Part shown: piece after piece, positions 52,070-60,140 of the stretch | How positions within the stretch are numbered: position 1 is the stretch's first letter | Layout: each line of letters starts with the position of its first letter | Assembly: GCF_009759665.1 (NCBI RefSeq) | Contig: NZ_WQNE01000003.1 | Location: forward strand, 186,001 to 250,000 | Length of the DNA stretch: 64,000 bases | Direction: 5' to 3' | DNA from: Bradyrhizobium cajani | Lineage (GTDB): Bacteria; Pseudomonadota; Alphaproteobacteria; Rhizobiales; Xanthobacteraceae | Notes under the pieces: generated by a model | Told to the model about the DNA's origin: nothing | The model's database searches: none | Seen by the model: only the letters and a program-made list of their open reading frames with translations | Translations under genes and position numbers: made by a program

Positions 52070-52097
52070 GATCCCGATCGAAAGATCGAGGTCTACC

Positions 52098-53009
52098 TTA
52101 CTTATAGTCGTCCGGGTTCGGCGAATCCGTCGGCTTGGCGAACTCGTTCTTCAGCTCGGCCGAAATCGGCGTGTTGAGGTTCAGGCCCTTCGGCGGGATC
52201 TTGGCCGTGAACCATTTCTCGTAGATCTTCTGGGCCTCGCCGGAGGTGTAGAGCGCAGCGGTTGCCGCATCGACCACCTTCTTGAACGGCGCGTCGTCCT
52301 TGCGCAGCATGATGCCGTAGGGCTCGGGCTTGGAGAACGCATCCTTGGAGATGGCGTAGTCATCCGGCGACTTCGAGCCGGCAACGAGGCTCGCCAGCAG
52401 AATGTCGTCCATGACGAAGGCGACCGCGCGGTCGGTCTCGACCATCAGGAAGGCTTCGGCGTGGTCCTTGGCCGGAATGATGTTGGCGCCGAGGCCTTTC
52501 GCGACGTTGGCCTCGGTGAGCTGCTTGATGTTGGTGGTGCCGGCGGTCGAGACCACCGCCTTGCCCTTGAGGTCGTCGATCGACTTGAGGCCGCTCGACT
52601 TCTTGAAGACGTAGCGGCTCGCGGTCAGGAAGTGGGTGTTGGTGAAGGCGACCTGCTTCTGACGCTCGGCGTTGTTGGTGGTCGAGCCGCATTCGAGGTC
52701 GATCGTACCGTTGGCCATCAGCGGAATGCGCGTCGCGGAGGTCACCGGGTTGAGCTTGACTTCGAGCTTGTCGAGCTTGAGTTCCTTCTTCACGGCGTCG
52801 ACGATCTTGTAGCAGATGTCCATCGCGAACCCGACGGGCTTCTGGTTGTCGTCGAGATAGGAGAACGGGATCGAGGAGTCGCGGAAGCCCAGCGTGATCG
52901 CGCCGGTGTCCTTGATGTTCTTCAGCGTGCCGGTCAGCTCCTGGGCCCCGGCCTGGCTGACGGCGAAGGTCGCGGCGAGCGCGAGCCCGATGTGACGGAA
53001 ATGTTTCAC
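52098..53009 (-). CDS. gltI: Glutamate/aspartate-binding periplasmic protein, GTG start
   Basis: 303 residues, signal peptide VKHFRHIGLALAATFAVSQAG cut near AQE. Strong match to GltI: LGFRDSSIPFSYLDDNQKPVG, TSATRIPLMANGTIDLECGS then TTNNAERQKQ, LKGKAVVSTAGTTN, AVAFVMDDILLA, YGIMLRKDD and IPPKGLNLN. Binds Glu/Asp for uptake by GltJKL. The GTG at 53009 follows AAGGGGA; an upstream in-frame start at 53054 would spoil the signal peptide. Confidence 0.94.
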   Translation of the reverse strand: MKHFRHIGLALAATFAVSQAGAQELTGTLKNIKDTGAITLGFRDSSIPFSYLDDNQKPVGFAMDICYKIVDAVKKELKLDKLEVKLNPVTSATRIPLMANGTIDLECGSTTNNAERQKQVAFTNTHFLTASRYVFKKSSGLKSIDDLKGKAVVSTAGTTNIKQLTEANVAKGLGANIIPAKDHAEAFLMVETDRAVAFVMDDILLASLVAGSKSPDDYAISKDAFSKPEPYGIMLRKDDAPFKKVVDAATAALYTSGEAQKIYEKWFTAKIPPKGLNLNTPISAELKNEFAKPTDSPNPDDYK

Positions 53010-53096
53010 TTTTTTCTTCCCCTTTCGGATGATGCGGCCCGGATGCAAGCACAAATCGAGCCGGATTAGAATGTGACTTTCGGCTGGATCAAAGGC

Positions 53097-54482
53097 TCAG
53101 GTTAACGGCGCCGGCAACTCGCCGAGATCCCAGAACAGCCCGGCCATCACCGTCAAGGCCTCTTCGGTCAATGGCAGCAGGATGTGCTCATTGGGCGCAT
53201 GCTGGGAGCAACCGGGATAGGAGTGCGGCACCCAGATCGTCGGCAGGCCCAGGATCTCGGAGAACACGTCATTGGGCAGCGAGCCGCCGAAATTCGGCAA
53301 CACGGCCGGCGCCTTGCCGGTCGTCTCTTGCACCGAATCCGCGGCCCATTTGATCCAGGGGCTGTCGAAATCTGTGCGCGATGCAGCAAAACTCTGCGCC
53401 GCCCGAACCTCGACCATCGGAAAGCCTTTTGCGACCAGATGCGCGCGGATGGCCTCGATCAGGCCCTCGATCTTCGTCCCGACCACGAAACGCAGTTGCA
53501 GGACAGCATTGGCATGGCCGGGGATGGCGTTCGCCGGCTTCTCGATATTGCCCGACGACATCGCCAGCACTTCAAGCGTGTTCCAGGCGTAGAGCCGTTC
53601 GGCTGCCGACAATCCCTCCTCGCCCCAGTTCTCCGCGAGCGCCGGCTCGCCCTCGCTCGGCACCACCTGTACGTCGGCAAGATAGCTGCGGATCTGGTTG
53701 GTGAGCCGCGGCGGCTTCAACGCGTCGAGCTGGAGGCGGCCATGACCGTCGACCAGCGTGGAAATGGCGTTGACCAGGATGGTCGCCGGGTTGGCGAGCA
53801 CGCCGCCCCAATTGCCGGAATGGTTGCCGCCATCGCGCAAGTTCACGTCGAGGTGGATACGGATGCCGCCACGGCAGCCGAGGAAGAGCGTCGGCCGGTC
53901 GGCGGACAGCCGCGGCCCGTCGGAGGCCATGAACAGGTCGGCCTTGAGCGCGTCGCGGTGGAGATCGCAGACCTTGCCGAGATCGGGCGAGCCGATCTCC
54001 TCGCCCATCTCGACGATGAATTTGGCATTGAAGCCGAGCTTGCCGCCTCTCGCCTCGCGCACCGCACGGAGCGCCGCCATGTTGATGCTGTGCTGGCCCT
54101 TGTTGTCGGCGGTGCCGCGGCCGTAGAGGCGAATGCCCGAAACCGTCGTGCGCCAGGGATCGCGGCCATCGCGCCACTCGCCTTCCATGCCGTCGACCAC
54201 ATCGCCATGACCGTAGATCAGCACGGTCGGCGCGGACGCGCTTTCGTGGTGTTCGGCAAGCAGGAACGGCGCCTTGCCGTTGGGGGATTCGACGATGCGG
54301 CTGGAAAAATCGAGCGCCGCGAACGCCGGCTGCATCTCCTGTTCCAGATAGCCGCGAAGCTCGGCGCCGCGCAAGGGATTCTGGCTTTCGGTTCGATACG
54401 CGACGCGGCGGTCGAGCTCAGATAGGAACGCGCCGGATTTGAAATCGTCACGGGCGCGGGCGATGGCGTCGGCTCTGGTCAT
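53097..54482 (-). CDS. M20-family metallopeptidase (dipeptidase-like)
   Basis: 461 residues. M20 metal sites: YGHGDVVDGM (His and Asp, about 90), LYGRGTADNKGQ (bridging Asp), VEMGEEIGSPD (catalytic and metal Glu) and DGPRLSADRPT; C-terminal His in CSQHAPNEHILLP. Dimerisation lid in the middle (about 200-330). Probably cleaves dipeptides or an N-acyl amino acid in the cytoplasm. Upstream of gltI on the same strand with an 87-bp gap, consistent with amino-acid scavenging. Confidence 0.9.
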   Translation of the reverse strand: MTRADAIARARDDFKSGAFLSELDRRVAYRTESQNPLRGAELRGYLEQEMQPAFAALDFSSRIVESPNGKAPFLLAEHHESASAPTVLIYGHGDVVDGMEGEWRDGRDPWRTTVSGIRLYGRGTADNKGQHSINMAALRAVREARGGKLGFNAKFIVEMGEEIGSPDLGKVCDLHRDALKADLFMASDGPRLSADRPTLFLGCRGGIRIHLDVNLRDGGNHSGNWGGVLANPATILVNAISTLVDGHGRLQLDALKPPRLTNQIRSYLADVQVVPSEGEPALAENWGEEGLSAAERLYAWNTLEVLAMSSGNIEKPANAIPGHANAVLQLRFVVGTKIEGLIEAIRAHLVAKGFPMVEVRAAQSFAASRTDFDSPWIKWAADSVQETTGKAPAVLPNFGGSLPNDVFSEILGLPTIWVPHSYPGCSQHAPNEHILLPLTEEALTVMAGLFWDLGELPAPLT

Positions 54483-54751
54483 TGCGTGCTATTTCGAGGC
54501 TTCCTGGGACGAAGGACCCTATCCGATACGGGCAGGCCTACGGAAGTGGCGGGGAGTTCGATAGTCTTCGAGTTCTCTTGGGATTTCGTTCTTGCTCTCT
54601 TGAGATTGGCTTGCCAAGGGCGGCAGCGCCGCTGATTTTGGTCTTGCCAATGCTGCATCATCCACGTTCAAGATATGCAAGAACTTCGCCAAGTTCGGGC
54701 GCACGTCTACCATTCGAAGAGCGCTCAGTACAGAGCGCCGAGGAATCTGTC

Positions 54752-56131
54752 ATGGCCAAAGAGATCAGGCTCAACGCCTTTGCGATGAATTGCGTCGCGC
54801 ATCAGTCACCGGGCCTGTGGACCCATCCGCGCGACCGCACCGCCGAATATAACCGCCTGCCCTACTGGATCGATCTCGCCAGGACGCTGGAGCGCGGCCG
54901 GTTCGACGGGCTGTTCCTGGCCGACGTGCTCGGGGTCTACGACGTCTATGGCAACAGCCCTGACGCAGCCTTGCGCAACGCGGCGCAGACGCCCTCGAAC
55001 GAGCCGCTGCTCTTGCTCTCGGCGATGGCCGCGGTGACGCAGAATCTCGGTTTCGGTGTCACCAGCAATCTGTCCTTCGAGCCGCCCTACCCGTTCGCGC
55101 GGCGGATGTCGACGCTCGATCATCTCACCGAGGGACGGATCGGCTGGAATGTCGTCACTGGCTATCTCGACAGCGCCGCGCGCGGTGCCGGCAAGGACAA
55201 GCAGACCGGACACGACGACCGCTACGACATCGCCGACGAATATATGGAGGTGGTCTACAAGCTCTGGGAAGGCAGCTGGGAGGACGCCGCCGTGCTGCGC
55301 GACCGCAAGCGCGGCATCTTCACCGATCCCGGCAAGGTCCATCGCGTCAACCATGACGGCGCGAACTACCGCATCAACAACACCATTCATCTCAGCGAGC
55401 CGTCGCCGCAACGTACGCCGGTGCTGTACCAGGCCGGCACCTCGCCGCGCGGCCGGCAGTTCGCGGCAAGGCATGCCGAATGCGTGTTCATGTCGGGACC
55501 GTCGGCCAAGGTGATCGCGCCGCGCGTCTCCGCGATCCGCCAGGAGGCTGCCGCGCTCGGCCGCAACCCGGCCGAGATCCTGATGTTCTCGATGATGACG
55601 ATCATCCTCGGACGGACGGAAGCGGAGGCGAAAGAGAAATACGCCGACTACCGCCGCCACATCAGCCCCGAAGGCGCCCTCGCGCTGATGTCGGGATGGA
55701 CCGGTGTCGACTTCTCCGGCTACGACCTCGACCAGCAGGTCCGCCACGTCCAGAACGACGCCGGCCGTAGCGCGATGGATAACGTCACCCGCGCCGATCC
55801 CGACCGCATCTGGACCGTGCGCGACGTCATCGAGCATGTCGGCATCGGCGGCGCCGGCCCGGTCGTGGTCGGCACGCCGGAGATGGTTGCCGACAAGATC
55901 GAGCAATGGTTCGAAGCGACCGACGTCGACGGCCTCAACGTCGCCTTTGCGATCTCGCCGGGCGACTTCGAGGACATCGCCGACATGCTGGTGCCTGAGC
56001 TGACGAAGCGCGGACGCTACAAGCCGGACTACGCGAAAGGCACGCTGCGGGAGAAGCTGTTCGGCGCCGGCCGCGCGCGGCTCGGCGCGCCGCATCCGGC
56101 GGCGGGGTATCGGGTGGGGAAGACGGGGTAA
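54752..56131 (+). CDS. LLM-class flavin-dependent monooxygenase (NtaA/SnaA/DszA type), second copy
   Basis: 459 residues. Same family as the gene at 37663 but clearly different: NCVAHQSPGLWTHPRDRTAEYN, GRFDGLFLADVLGVYDVYG, SNLSFEPPYPFARRMSTLDHL then GRIGWNVVTGYLDSAARG, LYQAGTSPRGRQFAARHAECVF. Uses reduced FMN and O2 to cleave or oxidise organic C-N or C-S bonds. AGGA stands 7 bp before the ATG at 54752; the 269 bp upstream, though open in frame, look non-coding. Divergent from the M20 peptidase gene. No flavin reductase nearby. Confidence 0.92.
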   Translation: MAKEIRLNAFAMNCVAHQSPGLWTHPRDRTAEYNRLPYWIDLARTLERGRFDGLFLADVLGVYDVYGNSPDAALRNAAQTPSNEPLLLLSAMAAVTQNLGFGVTSNLSFEPPYPFARRMSTLDHLTEGRIGWNVVTGYLDSAARGAGKDKQTGHDDRYDIADEYMEVVYKLWEGSWEDAAVLRDRKRGIFTDPGKVHRVNHDGANYRINNTIHLSEPSPQRTPVLYQAGTSPRGRQFAARHAECVFMSGPSAKVIAPRVSAIRQEAAALGRNPAEILMFSMMTIILGRTEAEAKEKYADYRRHISPEGALALMSGWTGVDFSGYDLDQQVRHVQNDAGRSAMDNVTRADPDRIWTVRDVIEHVGIGGAGPVVVGTPEMVADKIEQWFEATDVDGLNVAFAISPGDFEDIADMLVPELTKRGRYKPDYAKGTLREKLFGAGRARLGAPHPAAGYRVGKTG

Positions 56132-56144
56132 GGCCGCGCCCGGT

Positions 56145-56271
56145 GTCGTCCCCGCGAACGCGGGGACCCATAACCCCAGGGAGTGGTTTGGCGACGACTC
56201 GTCGTTCGGGATTAGCAGCACCCATGATCGATAGATCACGCGGTATGGGTCCCCGCGTTCGCGGGGACGAC
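56145..56271. repeat. Palindromic repeat family R4 (GTCGTCCCCGCGAACGCGGGG type)
   Basis: Perfect 28-bp inverted arms at 56145-56172 and 56244-56271; each arm is itself a hairpin (CCCCGCGAACGCGGGG). The 71-bp centre is unrelated to the arms. It starts 13 bp after the monooxygenase stop, and an R2 element follows at 56299. Confidence 0.88.
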
Positions 56272-56298
56272 GCTGGAGAGGCAGTGTGCCTCATCATC

Positions 56299-56377
56299 GT
56301 CATTGCGAGCGCAGCGAAGCAATCCAGGACTGTCACCGCGGAGGGATTCTGGATTGCTTCGCTGCGCTCGCAATGAC
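56299..56377. repeat. Palindromic repeat family R2, copy 2
   Basis: GTCATTGCGAGCGCAGCGAA then GCAATCCAG, centre CACCGCGGAGGG, then CTGGATTGC and GCTGCGCTCGCAATGAC. It lies 17 bp from the stop of the minus-strand ThDP-enzyme gene. Confidence 0.88.
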
Positions 56378-56394
56378 GGCTGTGGACTATCGCC

Positions 56395-58056
56395 CTACAC
56401 CTTCCCGTCCACCATCACCTCGATCAGCTTCGTCCCCGGCCGATTGAACGCGGATGCCAGCGTCGCCTTCAGCTCACGGGGATCGCTGATCTTGATCGCC
56501 TCGCAGCCGAGCGCCTTCGCGACGCCGGCGAAGTCCACCGGCGGATCGGCGAAATCCATGCCGACGTAATTGTCATCGCCATGGAAGGCGAGCAGGCGCT
56601 GCTTGATGATGCGGTAGCCGCCATTGTTGGCGATGACCACGTTGAGCGGCAGCTTGTGATGCGCCGCGGTCCATAGCGATTGGATCGAATACATCGCGCT
56701 GCCGTCGCCGGAGCAGCATACGACGGGGCGATCCGGATTGGCAATGCTGACGCCGACTGACGCAGGCAGGCCCCAGCCGATGCCGCCGGAGGCGAGGCCG
56801 TGATAGCCATAGCGATCGCGGTGCGGGCGCAGCGCCGTGATCTGGCGGCTGGAGGTGAGCCCTTCGTCGACGAGGATCGCATGGTCGGGCATGGCCTCGA
56901 CCATTTGCAGCACGAGAAAGTCGGGATCAATCGGCGTACGGGCGGCGCTCTTGCCGATCTGCTCGACCAGCACGACGCGGCGTGCGCTCCAGTTCTTCGG
57001 TGCGAGCTCGGCGAGACGCTGCCTGGCGCGTTGCGCCAGTGCAGCGCCGCCCATCTCCTTCAGCACCGGGATCAGCGCACGTAGCGTTTCCTTCACATCC
57101 GCCTTCAGCGCGATCTCGGCACCATAATTCTTGGCGATCTCCCAATCCGCAAGCCCCACCTGCACGATGCCGAGGCCGTCCGGCAGCGCATCGACTTCGC
57201 TATGGACCGACATGCGCAGGGGATCGCCGCCGAGCGCGATCAGGAGGTCGTAAGGCGCCAGCGTGTCGCGCGCGACCTTCTGCACGCGCGCGAGCGTGCC
57301 GACGAAGCTCAGGCTTTCGGAGAGGAAATGCGAGCCATAGGGCGTCGAGGACTGGTAAGCGGCTGCGCCCAGGAGTTCGGCGAGCTCGGCGGCTTCCTTG
57401 AGCGCATCGCTCTTGACCACCTCGTCCATGGTGACAATCACGGGACGCTCGGCTTTGAGCAAGCGCGCCGCAAACGCCTTCAGCGCCTCGTCCGACGGCC
57501 TTGTGCGAGCGTCGATGCGGGTGGAGCGGCCGAGATCGATGCCGGCCTCGCTGTTGAGGATGTCGCCGGGCAGCGAGATGAAGACCGACCCGGTCGGCGG
57601 CGTCATCGCGACCTTGGCAGCGCGGCGCACGATACGCGGCAGATCCTCCAGCCTGGTCACTTCCACCGCCCATTTCACCAGCGGCTCGGCCATGCGCACC
57701 AGCGGGCCATAAAGCACCGGCTCCATCAAGCCATGGCCTTGCTCCTGCTGGCCCGCGGTGAGGATCATCGGCGTGCCCGTGAACTGGGCGTTGTAGAGCG
57801 AGCCCATGGCATTGCCGAGGCCGGGCGCGACATGGACGTTGCAGGCGACGAGTTTTCCCGAGGCGCGGCTGTAGCCATCGGCAATCGCAACCACCAGGCT
57901 CTCCTGCATCGCCATCACATAGGTGAGGTCAGGATGGTCCTTCAGCGCGTGCATGATCGGCAGCTCGGTGGTCCCGGGGTTGCCGAACAGATGCGTGATG
58001 CCCTCGTCCTTGAGCAGCGCGAGAAAGGCTGAGCGGCCGGTGATCTTGTTCTTCAT
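56395..58056 (-). CDS. ThDP-dependent decarboxylase/acetolactate synthase-like enzyme
   Basis: 553 residues, three-domain ThDP enzyme. Catalytic Glu region HLFGNPGTTELPIMHAL (about 27), YNAQFTGTPMILTAG, central domain (about 190-330), and ThDP motif GDGSAMYSIQSLWTAAHHKLPLNVVIANN (GDG...NN, read continuously here). The motif GNPGTTELP is shared with benzoylformate decarboxylase and related 2-oxoacid decarboxylases. No small regulatory subunit is adjacent, so a catabolic rather than branched-chain biosynthetic role is likely. GGAGG is 5 bp before the ATG at 58056. Confidence 0.9.
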   Translation of the reverse strand: MKNKITGRSAFLALLKDEGITHLFGNPGTTELPIMHALKDHPDLTYVMAMQESLVVAIADGYSRASGKLVACNVHVAPGLGNAMGSLYNAQFTGTPMILTAGQQEQGHGLMEPVLYGPLVRMAEPLVKWAVEVTRLEDLPRIVRRAAKVAMTPPTGSVFISLPGDILNSEAGIDLGRSTRIDARTRPSDEALKAFAARLLKAERPVIVTMDEVVKSDALKEAAELAELLGAAAYQSSTPYGSHFLSESLSFVGTLARVQKVARDTLAPYDLLIALGGDPLRMSVHSEVDALPDGLGIVQVGLADWEIAKNYGAEIALKADVKETLRALIPVLKEMGGAALAQRARQRLAELAPKNWSARRVVLVEQIGKSAARTPIDPDFLVLQMVEAMPDHAILVDEGLTSSRQITALRPHRDRYGYHGLASGGIGWGLPASVGVSIANPDRPVVCCSGDGSAMYSIQSLWTAAHHKLPLNVVIANNGGYRIIKQRLLAFHGDDNYVGMDFADPPVDFAGVAKALGCEAIKISDPRELKATLASAFNRPGTKLIEVMVDGKV

Positions 58057-58167
58057 GTTTCCTCCAGGAGCGGACGTTGCCGCAAGGACGGAGCGCATGA
58101 TGGCCGAAGTCTTGGGAGGCGCGCAAGGAAGCGCGCTCATGGCTGCGTTGCGCGGGAGCGTGGCGCG

Positions 58168-58671
58168 CTACATCTCCTCCCGCCCCATCTCGAACGGGTC
58201 CTCACCGCTGCCACGCTTCTTCTTTTTCGCGCGCTGCCAGACCACGCCTGTATAGCCTTTCAGCGGCACCAGCGGCTCGCCGGTATAGGCCCATTCCTGC
58301 AGCTCTTCGATCGCGATGTGATAGAGCGGCTGGCGGCCGGTGCGCGCGTTGAACAGCGCCCGGGGAATGTTGACCATGTGCGGGCCGCGCGGGCGCTCAT
58401 AGGCGATCGGCGTGCCGCAATGCGAGCAGAAGCTGCGCGCGGTCTTCGTCGCCTTGTCCTCGTAACGCGTGAGCGCCGACTTGCCCTTGGTGATGCGGAA
58501 GCGCTTCTTCCAGCTTCCGACATAGGTCGCATAGGCCGCGCCATGGGCACGGCGGCTGGCGGCGGAATGATCATGCCAGGCCCAGCGCGCGGGCACGTCG
58601 ATCTCGAAGCTGACCTTGCCGCAGAGACATTGCCCGGTGGCGGTTCCTGCGGCGGCTGCGGCTTTGGCCAT
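58168..58671 (-). CDS. GFA-like (Mss4-fold) protein lacking part of the zinc site
   Basis: 167 residues. The beta-tent GFA fold is recognisable from GQCLCGKVSFEIDVPA and FCSHCGTPIAYERP, which keep the structural CxC...CxxC zinc set. In ordinary family members a second zinc set reads CHCxxCR; here the corresponding stretch is WHDHSAASRRAHGAAY, with His or Ala instead of Cys, so the catalytic zinc site is altered or lost. The C-terminus is very basic (AKKKKRGSGED). Not a standard glutathione-dependent formaldehyde-activating enzyme; role unknown. Confidence 0.75.
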   Translation of the reverse strand: MAKAAAAAGTATGQCLCGKVSFEIDVPARWAWHDHSAASRRAHGAAYATYVGSWKKRFRITKGKSALTRYEDKATKTARSFCSHCGTPIAYERPRGPHMVNIPRALFNARTGRQPLYHIAIEELQEWAYTGEPLVPLKGYTGVVWQRAKKKKRGSGEDPFEMGREEM

Positions 58672-58688
58672 GATGGGCTCTCTCCGTC

Positions 58689-58767
58689 GTCATTGCGAGC
58701 GCAGCGAAGCAATCCAGACTGCCGCCGCGGAAAGACTCTGGATTGCTTCGCTGCGCTCGCAATGACG
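58689..58767. repeat. Palindromic repeat family R2, copy 3
   Basis: GTCATTGCGAGCGCAGCGAA, GCAATCCAGA, centre CCGCCGCGGAAAG, TCTGGATTGC, GCTGCGCTCGCAATGAC. It stands immediately upstream of the GFA-like gene and next to a different palindrome at 58804. Here the element lies at a gene's 5' side, unlike most copies. Confidence 0.88.
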
Positions 58768-58803
58768 GAGTTTGTGGTGCGGTCGGCGCCACACGATAAG
58801 TCC

Positions 58804-58886
58804 GTAGCCCGGATGAGCGAAGCGACATCCGGGAAAGCTGTTGCTCAGGCGAAAGTCCCGGATATCGCTTCGCTCATCCGGGCTAC
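58804..58886. repeat. Palindromic repeat family R3 (GTAGCCCGGATGAGCGAAGCG type)
   Basis: Arms of 30 bp: GTAGCCCGGATGAGCGAAGC, GACATCCGGG at the left and CCCGGATATC, GCTTCGCTCATCCGGGCTAC at the right, nearly perfect. Centre AAAGCTGTTGCTCAGGCGAAAGT. It ends 8 bp before the stop codon of the old-yellow-enzyme gene, as expected of a terminator. Confidence 0.88.
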
Positions 58887-58894
58887 GACATCGT

Positions 58895-60022
58895 CTACGC
58901 CGGCGTCAGCTCGTCATACACCGGATAATCCGTATACCCCTTCTCCTCGCCGCCATAGAACGTCGCGCGGTTGTACGGCGTGATCGGATAATCGTGCTGA
59001 AGGCGGCGCGGCAGATCCGGGTTGGAGATGAAGATGCGGCCGAAGGCGATGATGTCGGCATGGCCTTCGGCGATCGCCGCATTTGCGGTTTCGCCGGTGA
59101 AGCCGCCGGCGGTCATCAGCACGCCGCTGTAGAGCGGTCGGAACAGCACCATCGCCGACGGCACGTTCTCCCAGTGGACGTCGGCGCGGCCCGCGCCGCT
59201 CGAACGCGGCTCGATGAAATGCAGATAGGCAAGGCCGAGCTTGTCGAGCGCCTTCACGACGTGGGTATAGAGCGGCATCGGATCGGGCTCGCCGGAATCA
59301 TTGGCGATGCCGTGGGGCGACAGCCGCACGGCGACGCGGTTCGCGCCCCAGACGTCGATCGCGGCCTGCGTGACCTCGAGCAGCAGCCGTGCGCGGTTCT
59401 CGATTCCGCCGCCATATTGGTCGGTGCGCCGGTTGCTGCGCGATTGCAGGAACTGCTCGAGCAGGTAGCCGTTGGCGCCATGGATCTCGACGCCGTCGAA
59501 GCCGGCAGCGAGCGCATTCTTCGCGCCCTGCCGGAATGCCTCGACGATACCCTCGACCTCCTCGGTCTCCAGCGCGCGCGGCGTCTCGTAGTCGGAAATC
59601 TTGCCGTCGGCGGTCATCGCCTTCATGCCTTCGGCCTTGATCGGGATCGCCGAGGCGGACACCGGCAACGCGCCGCCGTGGAAGGAGGAATGCGAGACGC
59701 GGCCGACATGCCAGAGCTGGAGGAAGATGATGCCGCCCTTGGCGTGCACGGCATCGACCACCTTGCGCCAGCCAGAAATTTGCGCCTCCGAATAGATGCC
59801 GGGCGTCGCCGGGTTGCCGCGGCCGTGCGAGAGCACCGGCGAGGCTTCGGCGATGAGCAGTCCGCCCGGGGTCGCGCGCTGGCCGTAATATTCGGCGTTG
59901 AGCGGCCGCGGCGAAAAGCTCTCGCGCTCGGCGCGCATGCGCGTCAACGGCGCCATCGCGACACGATGCGCGAGCTTGTACGGACCGACCTGCAACGGTT
60001 TGAACAACGCCTGGAATTTCAT
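58895..60022 (-). CDS. Old yellow enzyme-family NADH:flavin oxidoreductase
   Basis: 375 residues. OYE landmarks: LFKPLQVGPYKLAHRVAMAPLTRMRA, FLQLWHVGRVSH, the active-site HGANGYLLEQFLQSRSNRRT (His-Asn pair) and YGGGIENRARLLLEV, IAFGRIFISNPDLPRRL. FMN enzyme reducing activated alkenes, nitro esters or enones with NAD(P)H. The start at 60022 is preferred to a longer open frame. Same strand as the aldehyde dehydrogenase upstream, 118-bp gap. Confidence 0.94.
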   Translation of the reverse strand: MKFQALFKPLQVGPYKLAHRVAMAPLTRMRAERESFSPRPLNAEYYGQRATPGGLLIAEASPVLSHGRGNPATPGIYSEAQISGWRKVVDAVHAKGGIIFLQLWHVGRVSHSSFHGGALPVSASAIPIKAEGMKAMTADGKISDYETPRALETEEVEGIVEAFRQGAKNALAAGFDGVEIHGANGYLLEQFLQSRSNRRTDQYGGGIENRARLLLEVTQAAIDVWGANRVAVRLSPHGIANDSGEPDPMPLYTHVVKALDKLGLAYLHFIEPRSSGAGRADVHWENVPSAMVLFRPLYSGVLMTAGGFTGETANAAIAEGHADIIAFGRIFISNPDLPRRLQHDYPITPYNRATFYGGEEKGYTDYPVYDELTPA

Positions 60023-60140
60023 ACTGGCCCCGAATGTCTCTGGAAGGATGCGGATCATATAGCGAGGGGCGGCCACCGGAAAAGGCGCCGCCCCACGAAA
60101 GCAGATATTCCCTCTCACGGAACGTGGAAGAGAACAGGTC

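Noticed and set aside
54482..54751. N-terminal extension of the second LLM monooxygenase
   Set aside because: The frame stays open upstream, but family length and a good AGGA site support the ATG at 54752; the extension is Arg/Ser/Pro-rich and overlaps the divergent promoter.
48646..58886. Direct-repeat array or CRISPR in the repeat-rich part
   Set aside because: The repeats are isolated inverted palindromes of different families, not evenly spaced direct repeats, and no cas gene is present.
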